Shown: in pieces, positions 1 to 11,800 of the stretch
Numbering within the stretch: the first letter of the stretch is position 1
Layout of the letters: every line of letters begins with the position of its first letter
NCBI GenBank assembly: GCA_019843655.1
Contig: JACDQD010000008.1
Coordinates: forward strand, 11,442,442-11,506,441
DNA: 64,000 nucleotides
Direction: 5' to 3'
Origin: Lethocerus indicus
Taxonomy: Eukaryota > Arthropoda > Insecta > Hemiptera > Belostomatidae
The notes under the pieces: generated by a model
Databases searched by the model: none
Seen by the model: the letters and a program-made list of their open reading frames with translations, nothing else
Told to the model about the DNA's origin: nothing
Made by a program: the position numbers and the translations under genes

Positions 1-769
1 CTTGTGACGTAGCGGCCACGCTAACCGATACGACTTTCCCTCCGCCCGCTTCACTTTTTCATCCCCTTCGATGGACAAAAAAATATAATCCCCTTCTTAC
101 TTCGGCCGGTAGCCGCCAGTCGTTAATTGGGACCACCCTTCTATTTCAAATATACGTCACGTGCATGCTGGCGGTATATCCAATATACTAAAGGTATTTC
201 CAATATCTTAGATATTTTACTGCAGTCAAGTCTTGGGTCGCGTGGGTTACCACGGCCAACCACCAAAGAACCAAAGAAGAGAGAAGAAATGTGTTAAATG
301 AGTACTTATAATTGCACTTTACCTTTGACAAGAGACGAGGGCTAATCCATTGGCTGACGTCCTCCGTGTTGGTCTCGAAAGTCCCCGCTTTCGAAGTGAG
401 GATTTGCATTTCGATTTTTTGCTCGCGCTCGACCGCATCCTCCGACAATTTGAGTCTGAAACAATTCGACGAATTTATAAGTAAATCAAACCGATCAGTT
501 CAGAGAAAATACTGATAGCATTATGAGGCCTATATTAATAAATACGTATGATCAGAGCGATTCCAAAGTGAATGTATAACAATGTTCCCAGATTCTTGTT
601 GAATAACCTCATGTTTACTAGTTGAGTAAAGTAAACGAACAAAAGTTACGCCCTTTTCACAACGATACTTCACTGTTAGGCGGGAGGTATATGGCGGGAC
701 ATCAAAACCTTGCTCCCTTGCCGTAGAGTTACTCTTTTTATTGGGGCCGTTACGGTTGGAGGAGATTTA
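1..769. other. Non-coding stretch at the left edge
   Basis: Mixed-composition sequence with no convincing exon. Open frames here are short, lie on both strands, and show neither codon bias nor recognisable protein motifs. The first 160 bases are moderately GC-rich and the rest is AT-rich. I see no repeat or structured element apart from the duplicated element that begins near 770. Confidence 0.6.
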
Positions 770-860
770 AAATCGCTCAAAGGAGGAGGGCGGCGTCGAG
801 AACAACCCCTTAACACTTAGGCCTAAGTAGGGGTTGATGTAACGCGCCATAATCGTGTTT
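770..860 (+). repeat. Duplicated element, copy A
   Basis: This copy is related to one about 760 bases to the right (1545-1625). Both contain a GGAGGAGGGCG word. After a spacer (longer here) comes a 36-37 base core, here 814-849, that begins CACTTAGGCCTAAGT and ends GTAACGCGCCA. Aligned by eye, the cores differ by one indel and five substitutions, and all five substitutions are transitions. Weaker similarity, an ACTTTTTATT-like run followed by GGAGGA, extends upstream. The family is not recognised. It could be a small interspersed repeat or a local duplication of a regulatory element. Confidence 0.6.
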
Positions 861-1051
861 TATGCGATCGTGGGGGCAGTGTGCAATATGCGCTCCTGTA
901 TTCATCCGTTCACCCCGACGCCTACGCGAGAGTGATTAATCCTCTCGAAGTAGTGTCATTCGTGTCATTTAAACAACTAACTTCTATTGCTTGTCTTTGA
1001 AGAGAAATTTGTGATTTCTCATCTTTCCCGCACACACCCTGTGAGGAAGTT

Positions 1052-1078
1052 TATTAGTTTTCCCCTTGAAAACTAATA
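1052..1078. repeat. Perfect 11-bp hairpin, first of a pair
   Basis: TATTAGTTTTC (1052-1062) is the exact reverse complement of GAAAACTAATA (1068-1078), with a five-base loop CCCTT. A second hairpin of the same size lies 31 bases downstream. No coding sequence surrounds it. Confidence 0.8.
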
Positions 1079-1109
1079 CATAAATACACAGTACACTGCA
1101 GCATAGTTG

Positions 1110-1137
1110 ACTCTTACTGTTTAGTGACAGTAAGAGT
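1110..1137. repeat. Perfect 11-bp hairpin, second of a pair
   Basis: ACTCTTACTGT (1110-1120) pairs exactly with ACAGTAAGAGT (1127-1137) across the six-base loop TTAGTG. A G-T pair can extend it by one step. It differs in sequence from the hairpin at 1052-1078, so the pair is not a simple duplication. Confidence 0.8.
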
Positions 1138-1544
1138 TCTGACTTTAATACCGCAGCCTACGAGTTTCATAAAATATAAAATATCGAGGTTTGAATTACC
1201 GCCAAATCGATCGAATATTATAACGATTATTGATTTTGTTATACGTTCCCCAAAATATAAATTCCGATTGTCGGTCCTAAATTGAGACCACAAGCCTGGA
1301 AAATTATGAAACCTCATCGTAAGAGGAAAGAAATCTAAAAAAAAGGAGGACAACGCCACCAGCTGGAGGGAGGCCAATTTCGTCCTCCATCTTAGCAATT
1401 GAAGGATTAGAAACTAGTAGCCATTAGAGGGGGTCCCCCTGTCAAAGAAAGAGGTTGAATCGCACTCCAAATTAATTTCGGGGCTCGACGACGGCTTATT
1501 ATTCACTTTTATTTAGAGCGAAACTCCGGTCCGTGGAGGAAGAA

Positions 1545-1625
1545 GGGTTCTGCGAAGGGAGGAGGGCGCCGACACTCAGGCCTTAAGTGGGGGTCGGTGT
1601 AACACGCCAGCCGCAATAATCTGAC
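1545..1625 (+). repeat. Duplicated element, copy B
   Basis: Second copy of the element at 770-860. The core is at 1573-1609 (CACTCAGGCCTTAAGTGG to GTAACACGCCA), preceded at once by GGAGGAGGGCG. Its spacer between the GGAGG word and the core is shorter than in copy A. See copy A for the comparison. Confidence 0.6.
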
Positions 1626-1661
1626 TGAGATATTCGGAAGCGGTCCCCCCTCTCCCTCTCC

Positions 1662-2198
1662 TCACCGCTTTCTTATTTTCGACACCTTGAGTGAGTGAAT
1701 AACCGCCCCCTCTCCGGAGCTGAGTGCTTGGGGGAAGACCGACCGGACCCCACCGGTGTTGTATTCTTGAATTTTTAACAGGGGGCCCGTACAACCACCC
1801 CCAAGTACATTTTCTAGCTCGTAAATGACACTTTCCGAAATTTTTAAACACAATAAACCATTACCCTCTTGAAACCGGTCGTCGGAAATAGACCCGTAGT
1901 TTGAATATCGCTTACAAAACTGTACTGTAACAAAATTTCTAACCTCGTGTGATTTTCTGTTTCTCCGCGTGTACACTAGAGGTGTATCCCACCCACTACA
2001 CCAGAAAATATTAACTCCACTGTCATAAACTAGACAATTATTAAGGCACCCCGCAAGTATTAAGGCACTGGCAGTACAAAACTCAGGGCTACTGTCCCCG
2101 AAACCCTGCCAAAACCCAAGACACGCAAAATAGTATAAAACGAATTTTACCGTACATAGTAACACACAGTATGCATTCGCACATGATTCTCTAAGCAT
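1662..2198 (-). CDS. Unrecognised ATG-initiated open frame, 178 codons
   Basis: An open frame on the minus strand that is long for this base composition. The translation starts MLRESCANAYC, has a hydrophobic, cysteine-containing first 35 residues (CVLLCTVKFVLYYFACLGF) that could form one membrane segment, and ends in a basic stretch (SLKVSKIRKR). I recognise no domain, and there is no obvious promoter, repeat hallmark or splice context. The left end lies close to repeat copy B. It may be an open stretch by chance, or a decayed mobile-element fragment. Confidence 0.12.
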   Translation of the reverse strand: MLRESCANAYCVLLCTVKFVLYYFACLGFWQGFGDSSPEFCTASALILAGCLNNCLVYDSGVNIFWCSGWDTPLVYTRRNRKSHEVRNFVTVQFCKRYSNYGSISDDRFQEGNGLLCLKISESVIYELENVLGGGCTGPLLKIQEYNTGGVRSVFPQALSSGEGAVIHSLKVSKIRKR

Positions 2199-2268
2199 GC
2201 AAACAGGTTAGACTCCATCAGAAATACAGACTCCACAACTGACATGATTTTACTTTCACGCTAATAAC

Positions 2269-2359
2269 AGTATTTATCAGACAGAAAATATTTAATAAAT
2301 ATATTCATTCCCAAGAGCCGGACAGTAAGAATGTTTCATTTCATTATCTGATAAATATT
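2269..2359. repeat. Inverted repeat with 65-base spacer
   Basis: AGTATTTATCAGA (2269-2281) and TCTGATAAATATT (2347-2359) are reverse complements over 12 of 13 positions, with an exact 11-base core. The AT-rich interior makes this resemble a very small miniature inverted-repeat element. No clear target-site duplication is visible, so it could also be chance. Confidence 0.4.
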
Positions 2360-2682
2360 TTAATAATTTGTTTAAAATTTACAAAACAACGTTTTTATGT
2401 TTCAAAGAGCATAGTTCGCCACATTCATCACTGTTAAAGAATACCTCCGCGCAGAGAAACAGGCAGCTATTTAAATAAATAATTTAATGCGCAGTATAAT
2501 TTAAACAGATATACCGGTATAAAAATAACAATAAGTGCAACTCATAAATCAACATGTTGGCTCGGAATTTCATACAGAATTGATTTTTTTCGTAGCTTAA
2601 CAAACCGAACTTTTAACTTTTAATTGGAATCTAACAAAATTAAACCGCCCCCTTTGACAGCGGTTGTGAGTGTCGGCCGCTT

Positions 2683-2691
2683 TATAAAAGG
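2683..2691 (+). promoter_or_regulatory. TATA-box-like motif
   Basis: TATAAAAGG follows a GC-rich stretch (GTGTCGGCCGCTT). A GGAATAAGGTATAATAAGG run lies downstream. No initiator consensus sits clearly about 30 bases downstream and no exon follows, so promoter function is only a possibility. Confidence 0.2.
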
Positions 2692-2759
2692 TGGAATAAG
2701 GTATAATAAGGTGTGTAATACGCTTGGATTTATAACGTGTCACTGAGCTCATAACATGC

Positions 2760-3000
2760 AAATCAGAAAGATGATGTCTTCCAGGCGGGGCACCGCCCTT
2801 CCCCGACGGGGGACCCGCTCCTCTTAAAGATGTGTCCTGAATATTTCATGGGGCTCACTCCACCCTCTCTCTCTCTCTTTCTCCCACGCCGGCGTCGCAC
2901 CATATAACTCTGTCCCTCTCGTACACGGGGAAAAACTACACCAGCTCACAGGACAAGGGAAAAGAGAGATAGGGACACGCCGAGACGCCATGAATAATTC
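2760..3000. other. GC-rich island with a short CT microsatellite
   Basis: The segment 2785-2830 is strongly GC-rich (GGCGGGGCACCGCCC). A CT run lies at 2865-2878, followed by more CpG-bearing sequence to about 3000. No splice-supported exon is visible. It fits the pattern of small GC islands seen across the window. Confidence 0.45.
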
Positions 3001-4526
3001 ATCTTACCTTCGCAAAATATCCGCAATTACATTTATAAAATGTAATATATAAACTCGGAATAAGAGAGAATTATATGCGGAAAATATTTTCGAGACGAAA
3101 CTTAGAAGTTTGGGAAGCCTAGAACAAATATTGTACGTGCAGAGCTATTCGCAACTAAGTACACCTGTATCTACAGGAAGATAAAACGTATGTAAAGTAG
3201 AAATACATTAAATTCAGCTAGGAATAAATTATATTAGCATACCTCAGTTCAAATGTTGAACTGTGTCAATTAGCTTCCTTAATAGTCTATAATTAGTGGC
3301 AATTAATAGCCTCTAATAATAGCCCAAATTCATAAGAGAGGAGTATAGGGAGTGAACTTCAAGCAGGTATTATAATATCCACTCCTATATTTACTATGAC
3401 GTCATTATAACGGTGACTGTACTGGAAACGTACTAATTTCAAGTAACTAACTACGTTCAACCGAATGAAATATTTAATTTTCCCATTATTTTTTATGCCT
3501 CGCGACATAGTGAACCTCTTCATCAATAAACGGGGTGTCAGGTGCAGGGGTACGGCGACGACTCAAATTGGTCGATTAATGCGATTCGGGAGGGAGATCG
3601 GCGGGGCGCCACCAAACTGCCCCCGTACAATTTTCGATTCCGATTTGCTTTTAATTATCCAGGCCTGTAACCGTTATCAATTTCGTTCCTCGGGGGGGAA
3701 ACAACGGTAATTGGTTTACCGTCGGGCGGAGGGTCCCACGACTGCGGTAAGAGGGCAGAGCAAGTACCGGCAATGGGAGAAAATTGATTATGAGGGTTGA
3801 AAAATTAGAACATGAACCGAAAGCGGGAAGGAGCAGCCCCCCGACGGACAAGTTGGCTAAAACTGTGAAAACAAAGATGAATATCAAAAGACTGTTTTTT
3901 GACTGAATTATCTTTTAAAACTGTGCGTTGAGACGAGCAGCAACTAGTGTCTCCTCGCGGCTGTTCAATCCCTCCTGGAACGATATTTGTTTTACACAGT
4001 TATTATACCTTTACAACCCTGAACACCTGTTCAATAGTAATAGAGGGAGGACCTTAACGAATGACAATAATCCTAAAGAACTTCCACATAAATATCGGTA
4101 TATGACAACGTTCTGGAAAATATTAACCTGACAAAATCAGAAGAGGACCTTAAATTCGGTTCGCCAAGTATCCAGTGCATCGATTTATTTCGATCAGATT
4201 AAATAAATATCTCGAACATGACGTAAAATGTAACTTTCTACAGTTTCAAAATTTTATTTAGGAAATACATATAAATTGATAATAAATTTAATTGATGCTA
4301 TGACTATAAGTGAAGGATTATCTTTTGTTATACAGTATTTTAAAACCAACAGTATACATAAAATGATTGGGATACTAAAGTCCTAGTAATGATTCCGAAT
4401 TCCCGGCTATTGAGAAATTATTATTCTTTGATTAAATAATATTTGAATCATAAAGCGCCCATTAAATTAATGAGACAAAAGTGATTTAAGAAATGTTCCC
4501 TCTGTTCATACACAACCATGAGTTAT
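3001..4526. other. AT-rich non-coding stretch with a GC island at 3530-3860
   Basis: Mostly AT-rich, with no supported exon. A 9-bp hairpin (ATTACATTT 3026-3034 with AAATGTAAT 3038-3046) is of the size expected by chance. The island at 3530-3860 is CpG-rich and contains GGGAGGGAGATCGGCGGGGCG near 3589-3610. The frames inside it are short and carry no motif. Confidence 0.5.
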
Positions 4527-4550
4527 GGAAAGGAGAATTTAAATAAATTT

Positions 4551-4662
4551 AAAGAAACCGGAAGGAGCGAACGAAATAAGAGAATACTGGAAAGGAGGAA
4601 ATAAGAAAGCGGAAATGAGAAAGTGAGAAATCCCAAGAAGATGGGGTAGAAACCGGGCTAAA
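4551..4662 (+). repeat. Purine-rich tract
   Basis: About 110 bases are overwhelmingly A and G on the plus strand: repeated GAAAGGAGGAAATAAG-like words with few pyrimidines. It is degenerate low-complexity sequence, not a clean microsatellite. Such tracts can adopt non-B structures or serve as pyrimidine tracts on the opposite strand. Confidence 0.6.
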
Positions 4663-7600
4663 AGAACTGGAATTGGAGCCTGGAAGAAAGTCGGGTACGC
4701 TGGAAGGAATACAAAGTCAAGAAGATGATCCTTTGCTTGTGTTGTACTGACGAATAAACCAAATTTTGTCACACCTCGCTCTTCAATCCGGCATTTTTTT
4801 GTTCAATTCAGGAAACAAAAACGAGAAAAGGACACGGATATTCAAAATTATGAATTCATTAAAATAAGTCATATCATTACTCTGAGGGGTTTGGGATAAC
4901 AAATTTTATAAGCCATAATCTCGTCCATGCTGGATGAATCTTAAGAATGCGACATTACTAAGAGAAACTATTGTATTATTATTATTTCTTTACCTAAATA
5001 ATATAGATTCTAATGAGATACAAATAAAATAAAAATAGCCTTAATAATTATGTTAAATATCTTACTTAAAAAACACAATGAGTTCGTTTAAAATATTTAT
5101 CTCCGTTGTTTATACTTGATGTGAACAGACCCTTTGGAAAAAGGATCCTTATTTAATGATGAGTTTAATATTCGTGCCTGGTGCCTTAGGGATACAAGGG
5201 TTTTGACAGAAACCTATTACCAGTTTTGCCAACCGGTTCCGTGTTCAACGACGTCACGGTCGGAAGAGAGCTCTCTAGTCGAAACGTCGCTGTCGAATTG
5301 GGAATCTATAATTAAAAAATACAGTCGGGACGTACGTCAAGGAATAATTCCCCTTTTTTTTCTCTACTATCATTTCCCCACGGAGACGTTTTGATGGGAG
5401 CACGCTTTACCGGTAATTACATGGGAAGCGTGCATGATCACTGGGGTGGAATCGAGTGCCTTTAAAACTGATCCCCGACTCCTATTTCTTCCCTTTCTCC
5501 GTACCGTCATGAGCGATTCTATAAATTAACCACGAATATTCCGACTTAAAAGTGCGTTAAAACTGACACAACATTACCGTAGACCATTCGACATTTATAA
5601 AGTTATACATAGAAGCTGTTACTCTTATCAACTCCTCCTTTATTACTCCAATAAACCTGTAGATATATCAGAACGGGAATCGAATACCATTTTACTAGCA
5701 ACAACAGGAGTCGATCTAAAAGGCCTATGCAGCACTTCGCGGTTGACAAAGGGTGAGCCTTGGGGCGGCTTGATCTTGGCAAGTTTCCACCGGGAATGAG
5801 ACATATTGGTGGTGTTCCGCCCTTGTTTCCCTGTTTTAAATTAACGGTTTAAATTTAGCCATCTCAAAAGTATTACACAGACGAGACTGCGATTAATGGA
5901 AGCATTTAGTCCTACCTCTGGTTTTTCCTTTTATGCCCATGTTTTATGCCTTCCTTTAGTAATAATACTCAGTGTCATTAATTACTCCTATCCTCTACAA
6001 GAATATGTTTATCTAGTACATTATTACAGTGTAATCTATTATTTAAATAATACAAGCATTTATTTTATGCTAGGAAATGGTTTAGTGGAATAAAAGAAAT
6101 CACGAAAATTATTTGTGAATGAATAATATGTATATGCATAATTACAATTATAAGAATACCTGTACGATTACTTAGGGAATAAAAATCTGAGTATTATTAA
6201 GTGTAATTTTATTTAAGAGTAGAAATCCTTATTGGGAGAAAATTGTAGGTTTCTAATTGAAGTTTCAAGTTATTCTCCCGGTGTATGTATTGCTTCGCAT
6301 TATTTCAGTTGCTCATACTAATAGTGTATATTGAACACTAAAAACCAGTCCTGATATGTAATAGCAAGGACAGTTTCCCTCAGTAGCACGGACATTCAAC
6401 GTTTGAACTGGTAGCGACCATACAGCACGCGCCAGTGATCCCTCTGACGAAGCCCCCTCCCGCCCACAGCCCACAGCCTCTGTCTAGGCCCATTCTCAAT
6501 GGGACAAAATACCGCATTGAGTAATTCAATAACCGGTGACTTCAAACGGTTCCGTTTCTGTTCCATTTTGGAGCGGTTAACGCCAAAGGCCCGGCCCTCC
6601 AATGAGGCGTCGACTTTTGATCCCCCTTCAATCGGAGGTCCGAATAACCGTGACACCCGGGGGTAGTTAAACAAGCGTCAGAGGAGCTTCCTTTATCGTG
6701 TCACTCCCTTTATAGTATACGAAAGTTGTATTTACGCTCTTTTACGGCAAAGAAAAAATAAGGCCGACAAAAAAGTATATGAACATTTTGTAGAGCAATC
6801 TACAGCCTTTTTCAATAATTTCAGATTTTTCGTTTAAGTTCTATTACCACGTCTAATAAAATCTTACACAGTTTCATAGACCTTCGCATACATAGGCCGG
6901 AACCGATTTCTTTGTACAGTTTTCATCAATTCGGAATTTTCGTTTTCGTTAATTTTGTATTAATGAATTTAATTAGTAAACTATTTAACAGGACATCGAT
7001 TATTATTTCATTATATGAACTAAATTGCCACTGAAGTCTTAATAGAACACAAACTAATCTGGATTGTAATACTACACAAATAAAAGGAATCACGAACACA
7101 GTTCTTCTGAGAATATGAACAAAATTATATTTAGTACCTATTGAACGACTGAGGCGATCGCGTGACAATCCAGTCTACTGCGTACAATGTCCAGGTTTTA
7201 TGACCGGTTTATGTTCGCAGTCGGACATGGAAAGCGATTAAACTTTTTATGACTTCCCGATGTCTGGATTTCTGGAATTCCGCCGAAACGATAAAAAGAA
7301 ATCCAATTCAATCACAAAAATATTTCCCAGAAAACCAGTTAGAAAACTCTTGTGTAAATGCTTAAATATCCCGAACTTAGACTTAATAATATTTTCCCTT
7401 TTCTTAATTATATGTACTAGATAATTGTCGGCTTTTAAAGTATTGGTTGAACAGTAAAATACCTTGCATTTTATTTGTTCTTTGAGTTGACCGCGTCATG
7501 CTACACATTTATAACAGGAAACCATATTGGTTAATTTTGTTCGTTTATTTGTTTCTTTCTACAAAGGGGGATAAAGAAATAAATTAAGTAATGATTTGTA

Positions 7601-8825
7601 TTGAACATAGTTTCGCGCGCCTGGTGATAAACTGTGATATTACATTTTATACCATAAGTACAATACATGTTTTTACAATAAAATTTCGATCAACAACACA
7701 TTTGTGAAAACGAACCCCGCTTGAAACAACTGAAAGGCGTAATATACATTAGTTTTTCTTTCCCCACCGTGACATTTTATTAATATTGTAGAATGATTTG
7801 TTACAACTAATTTTGAACATTTTATAACAGAATAAATAAATGTCTTAAACAACGTAATTAAAAGCGCATGCAACCAACAGTTATTTGTATCCGTAAGAAT
7901 TATATTTTGAAATGCCACAATAAGGTTGTACACTCGTAACTCACTAAGAAGTATAACCTTTAAACATGACTCGCTTCATTAACTTTTCAACTCGGTCAGC
8001 CCTTGTTACTAAAGGCTTACGTAAAGGGACTATTCATTTTTCCTTCTTTTTTAAAGTTTGTTATTGAAGAAGAACTAGGACTAGAGTCTCAGTAAATTAA
8101 ACAACCAATAATAAAGACAGTTTAACCACTAAGTTCAACATTCTGTCGCAGTATATCTTGAAATTGTCGGTTGCCACGTGGCATATGAAACTCGGGTAAT
8201 ATATTCCAAACCAAATTTCCCTCTCTTTGCCAATAAGAATTTTGTGTGAATTGTTTAAGGGCGAAATGGAGTTAATAAGACCGAGGAAGTGAACTCAACC
8301 ATGCTTCCTGACGGTCTCCGACTTTCCACGCGAATTTTCAATACTAAATATTTTATAAGGAATTCAACCGCAGGGAACGAGTTAGCTGGCGGCTTTCAAG
8401 TTCCTGCTTTCTCTTGCATTAAAATCAACAAATTATCCCCGATACTATGGTGTCGATATCGACCGGTAAACCGAACTCTCCTCAACAGGGTTTACATTAA
8501 CAAGGGTTGCAGTTCAAAAATACGAAGGTGAACAAAAATTATCCACAGTCTGGCTCTATAATTTATTCCTATCAACATTTAGAATAAAAGGCAAATAAAT
8601 AAATTCGTCAAGAAATGTGATTATAAATTAACTAAGTGTTATACACAATTATAATAGTCATAATCATGATGAATATTCGTCGAGACTGTTTGAATTTTAC
8701 TCCATCAAATCACTCAACGGGTTTATGAATACATAATTATTGCTAGTTAGCAAAATATAACACGAACCACGGTTTGCGTCAATCTTGCTGTCCGTCAAGA
8801 AATATTCCTGGTCTGCAATATTTCA
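4663..8825. other. Non-coding stretch with a GC island at 6395-6680
   Basis: I see no exon, RNA gene or clear mobile element over these 4 kb. Sequence is AT-rich except the island at 6395-6680, which has CCCCCTCCCGCCCACAGCCC near 6450 and a CpG-rich right half. Short frames occur on both strands without motifs. Confidence 0.5.
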
Positions 8826-8843
8826 GACGTCGACCTCGACGTC
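8826..8843. repeat. CpG-containing palindrome
   Basis: GACGTCGA (8826-8833) and TCGACGTC (8836-8843) are exact reverse complements with a two-base centre. It could be a dimeric binding site, with two ACGT cores. Palindromes of this size are not rare, but a CpG-rich one in AT-rich surroundings is less expected. Confidence 0.6.
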
Positions 8844-11800
8844 GAAAAAATTATTAAACGGATATTTCCGAAGCACCGATCGGGAATATTAAAGAAGGGT
8901 CGTACAACAATGGCGAGTTTTATTAGATTAAGGGGGCAGAGATGGCCCCCGAATATATTCGCCGAGTGCTCCAGGATGATCCCAGCGGAGTTTTTAGATG
9001 TTAACCATCAAGATCGTTATTCAATCGATCCAACCTACAATAATTGAGAATTGTGATGACGTATAAAGCGAAGCAATATGCCTACCTAGGCCTGCCTATG
9101 TTACGTAAGCTAGCGTAGATTAAAACATCATTTAGGGTAGCGTGCCTCGTGGCTAGTGTTATTTTAGAAACTGAACGAAGACGGTCGAGAAACGTCGGGC
9201 AGGGGAAAGAGAGACGCCGGTGGCAAGAAAAGGGAGAAAATGAAGGTAAAGAGGTAGGAGAAGCGAATTAGATTAAAGATGGCCGCCCGGGGCCGCCGAC
9301 GGCGGGTTGGATTGAGATGCACCTCGTGTTTTCACTTCTCTGTAGTCAACCTGGCATTGGACACAGGAAGTTGACACAGACCCGGCTAACACAACTTACG
9401 GAACAGGAAGGAACAGAAAATGAAAGGGTAAATTCACTTGGAATAGGGTGAATTATACATATATATAACTGAAAAGTTTAAAAAAGGTTGGCATAATACG
9501 AACAGTCTCAATCAATTATTATAATATAGGTCAATCGAAATGATCAACCCTATGAATATGTCCTCAAACTTTATAAACAGTAGCCAAAAAATCAATGTCC
9601 AAAAGTTGTTTCCTGCTTATCGATATTTACAGTGGCATCAGATCAAAGTATACTTTCGGCCAGAATACATTCAGTATTAGATTTTATTCGGGACACTAAC
9701 TAAGAGCGAAATTTCAGATATCAATCTGGACACAGGTTTCTACTTTCGGAGTAACTGTGCTCAGTACACAGTTATTTTTCTTTTTATTCCGATTTAAGAA
9801 TGCTAGCAAAAAGAAATATGGTCTGAGGTGTTAGAAAAAACAAGAAGCAATATAGGCGAGTGTGGGAGTTTATTTTAATTTTAAAAATAGGTTTCCTTCA
9901 AACGTGAATATCTAGCAGAATATAGGGGCCCGGGAAAATGGTGCACGCGGTAACAAACAATGTGCCTATATTTAGAGCAGGCCAATTGTCGGAGGGGTTG
10001 TTGTGTCTACAACGCCTCCCCTTGCCAGGATGAGGTACATGTTGGACGCGGACATTATAAATACCCACCGACGGTCCGGGTACATATTTCAAAAGGACGT
10101 CGGAACTAGAATGGAAACGTACAGATGTCTAGGGTACATTTTGTAGCCCGTTTAAAACGTACGGCGTTAATGTAGAACGCCGTTAAACGGTCGACGGAGG
10201 TTTGAAATATGATTCGAGTACGGTGAAACCATTTTCCCAGTCCGCGTTTGTAACAGAATTTTTCTTCTTTTTTCATTCCCACTTCCGATTTTCGAGTCAA
10301 AAATGGGCCAGACAGTTTGGCGAGTCAAAAATGGCTGCAGATCCGGTTTGATCAGGCTGAGTTTTAATATATATTCTGCTGCCCATAGATAAATGAGTCA
10401 CTGCATTTTAAATCAAACGATTGTAGAAAATCCATTTCAAACTAATAAATAAATTTCACCATTTTCAAAAACTGGAATTAAAAGTTAGTAGGTAGGATCA
10501 GTGTATAGAAATCAGTAGAGGAAAATTTCCTGCAATTTAAGTTTCAAAGAGTCGCATGATCTCAATCCCTTAACATTGCCAAGTACTAGAAACTAGAAAC
10601 TAGAAAGTACTAAGTAACTAGGCGTAATTCATAGTTGATACCATAGCTATTGTAACTGTAGTATTCAATTTAGTTACCTGCGGCGGAAAAAACCAATATT
10701 ACAATAATATCTGTGTCATGAGAATTATCGAAAGGTTATTAGATAAATATCGGTTGACGCTACGTAGAGCGGCCGCGTGGGGTTTCGTCAAGTACACTCG
10801 AATGCGCTCTACCGCCCAATGTAGAAACCTGAACGTAATTTTTTGTATCCATCCATCCTGTTTGGCGTATCCCTAGGCGCTCATTAATACTTTATTCTTC
10901 GGAAATGGGTCTGATAATATAATAGTAACTGATGATATGAAATGGTTAACAATAATTAGCATCAATGTTACAGTATCTAAAAAGATGAAATACAAACGTT
11001 CTTGTAACGATTACTTGTCACCGAACTGTTATACTGATAACGTGAAGAATCTGGTAAAAAATCAGTAGGTCATACTAGGTTGTCGAGCGACTGAACACGA
11101 TACCGGTACCGTCTCGGTATGACAAATATTCAGACGACCACAGACATCAATCAATGTTAAATATTACAAGTGGAACTGTCAGTGAAGTGTAGGGGGTCGT
11201 TCATGCTGCACGTACTTTCTAAATTTCCTTTTGTCAGAGTACACACAGACTGTTTGGACTACACACAAGGACCAATCATCGCGGCTGCGATTAATCATGC
11301 CGGGTCATGCTTGTCAGTTCGGAAGAGGGTGCATTGCGCCGAACCCGAAGCGGGTCCGAGGAACTTGTATCACAAAGGGACATCAGAAATAGTCGTTAAA
11401 TAAAAACTCTTCTACCTCAAACACGAAACAAAGGATGGATAAATGACAATTTTAACTGAAATACTTATAAACATTGACGAAAAAACGATTATTCCAAGGG
11501 ACCGTAATTTATAATTCTATTCATTTTATGTGAGTGCAGTTGTTATGATACATCCAATAGAATAAATTGAAAGGATCCGAAGTACGCTTCACACTGTAGT
11601 AAACTACAGACTGTTAGTCCGAAAAAGAAATAGTAAGTTGGCATTAGTAGGGTTGTTGGAGTATCAGATAATCGGTATAGGACGGGAAGAGGGCGCGCTG
11701 TAGCGAGCTTCTACAGGACGTGGCGTGATCTACCGAGGGTCGGTTGAAACCTGAGGGACGGCGACAGGGAAAGGACAAAAGGGCGGTCCAAGTTTTAGGG

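Noticed and set aside
3026..3046. 9-bp AT-rich hairpins here and at 37048-37066
   Set aside because: By rough estimate a few such hairpins are expected by chance in 64 kb of AT-rich DNA.
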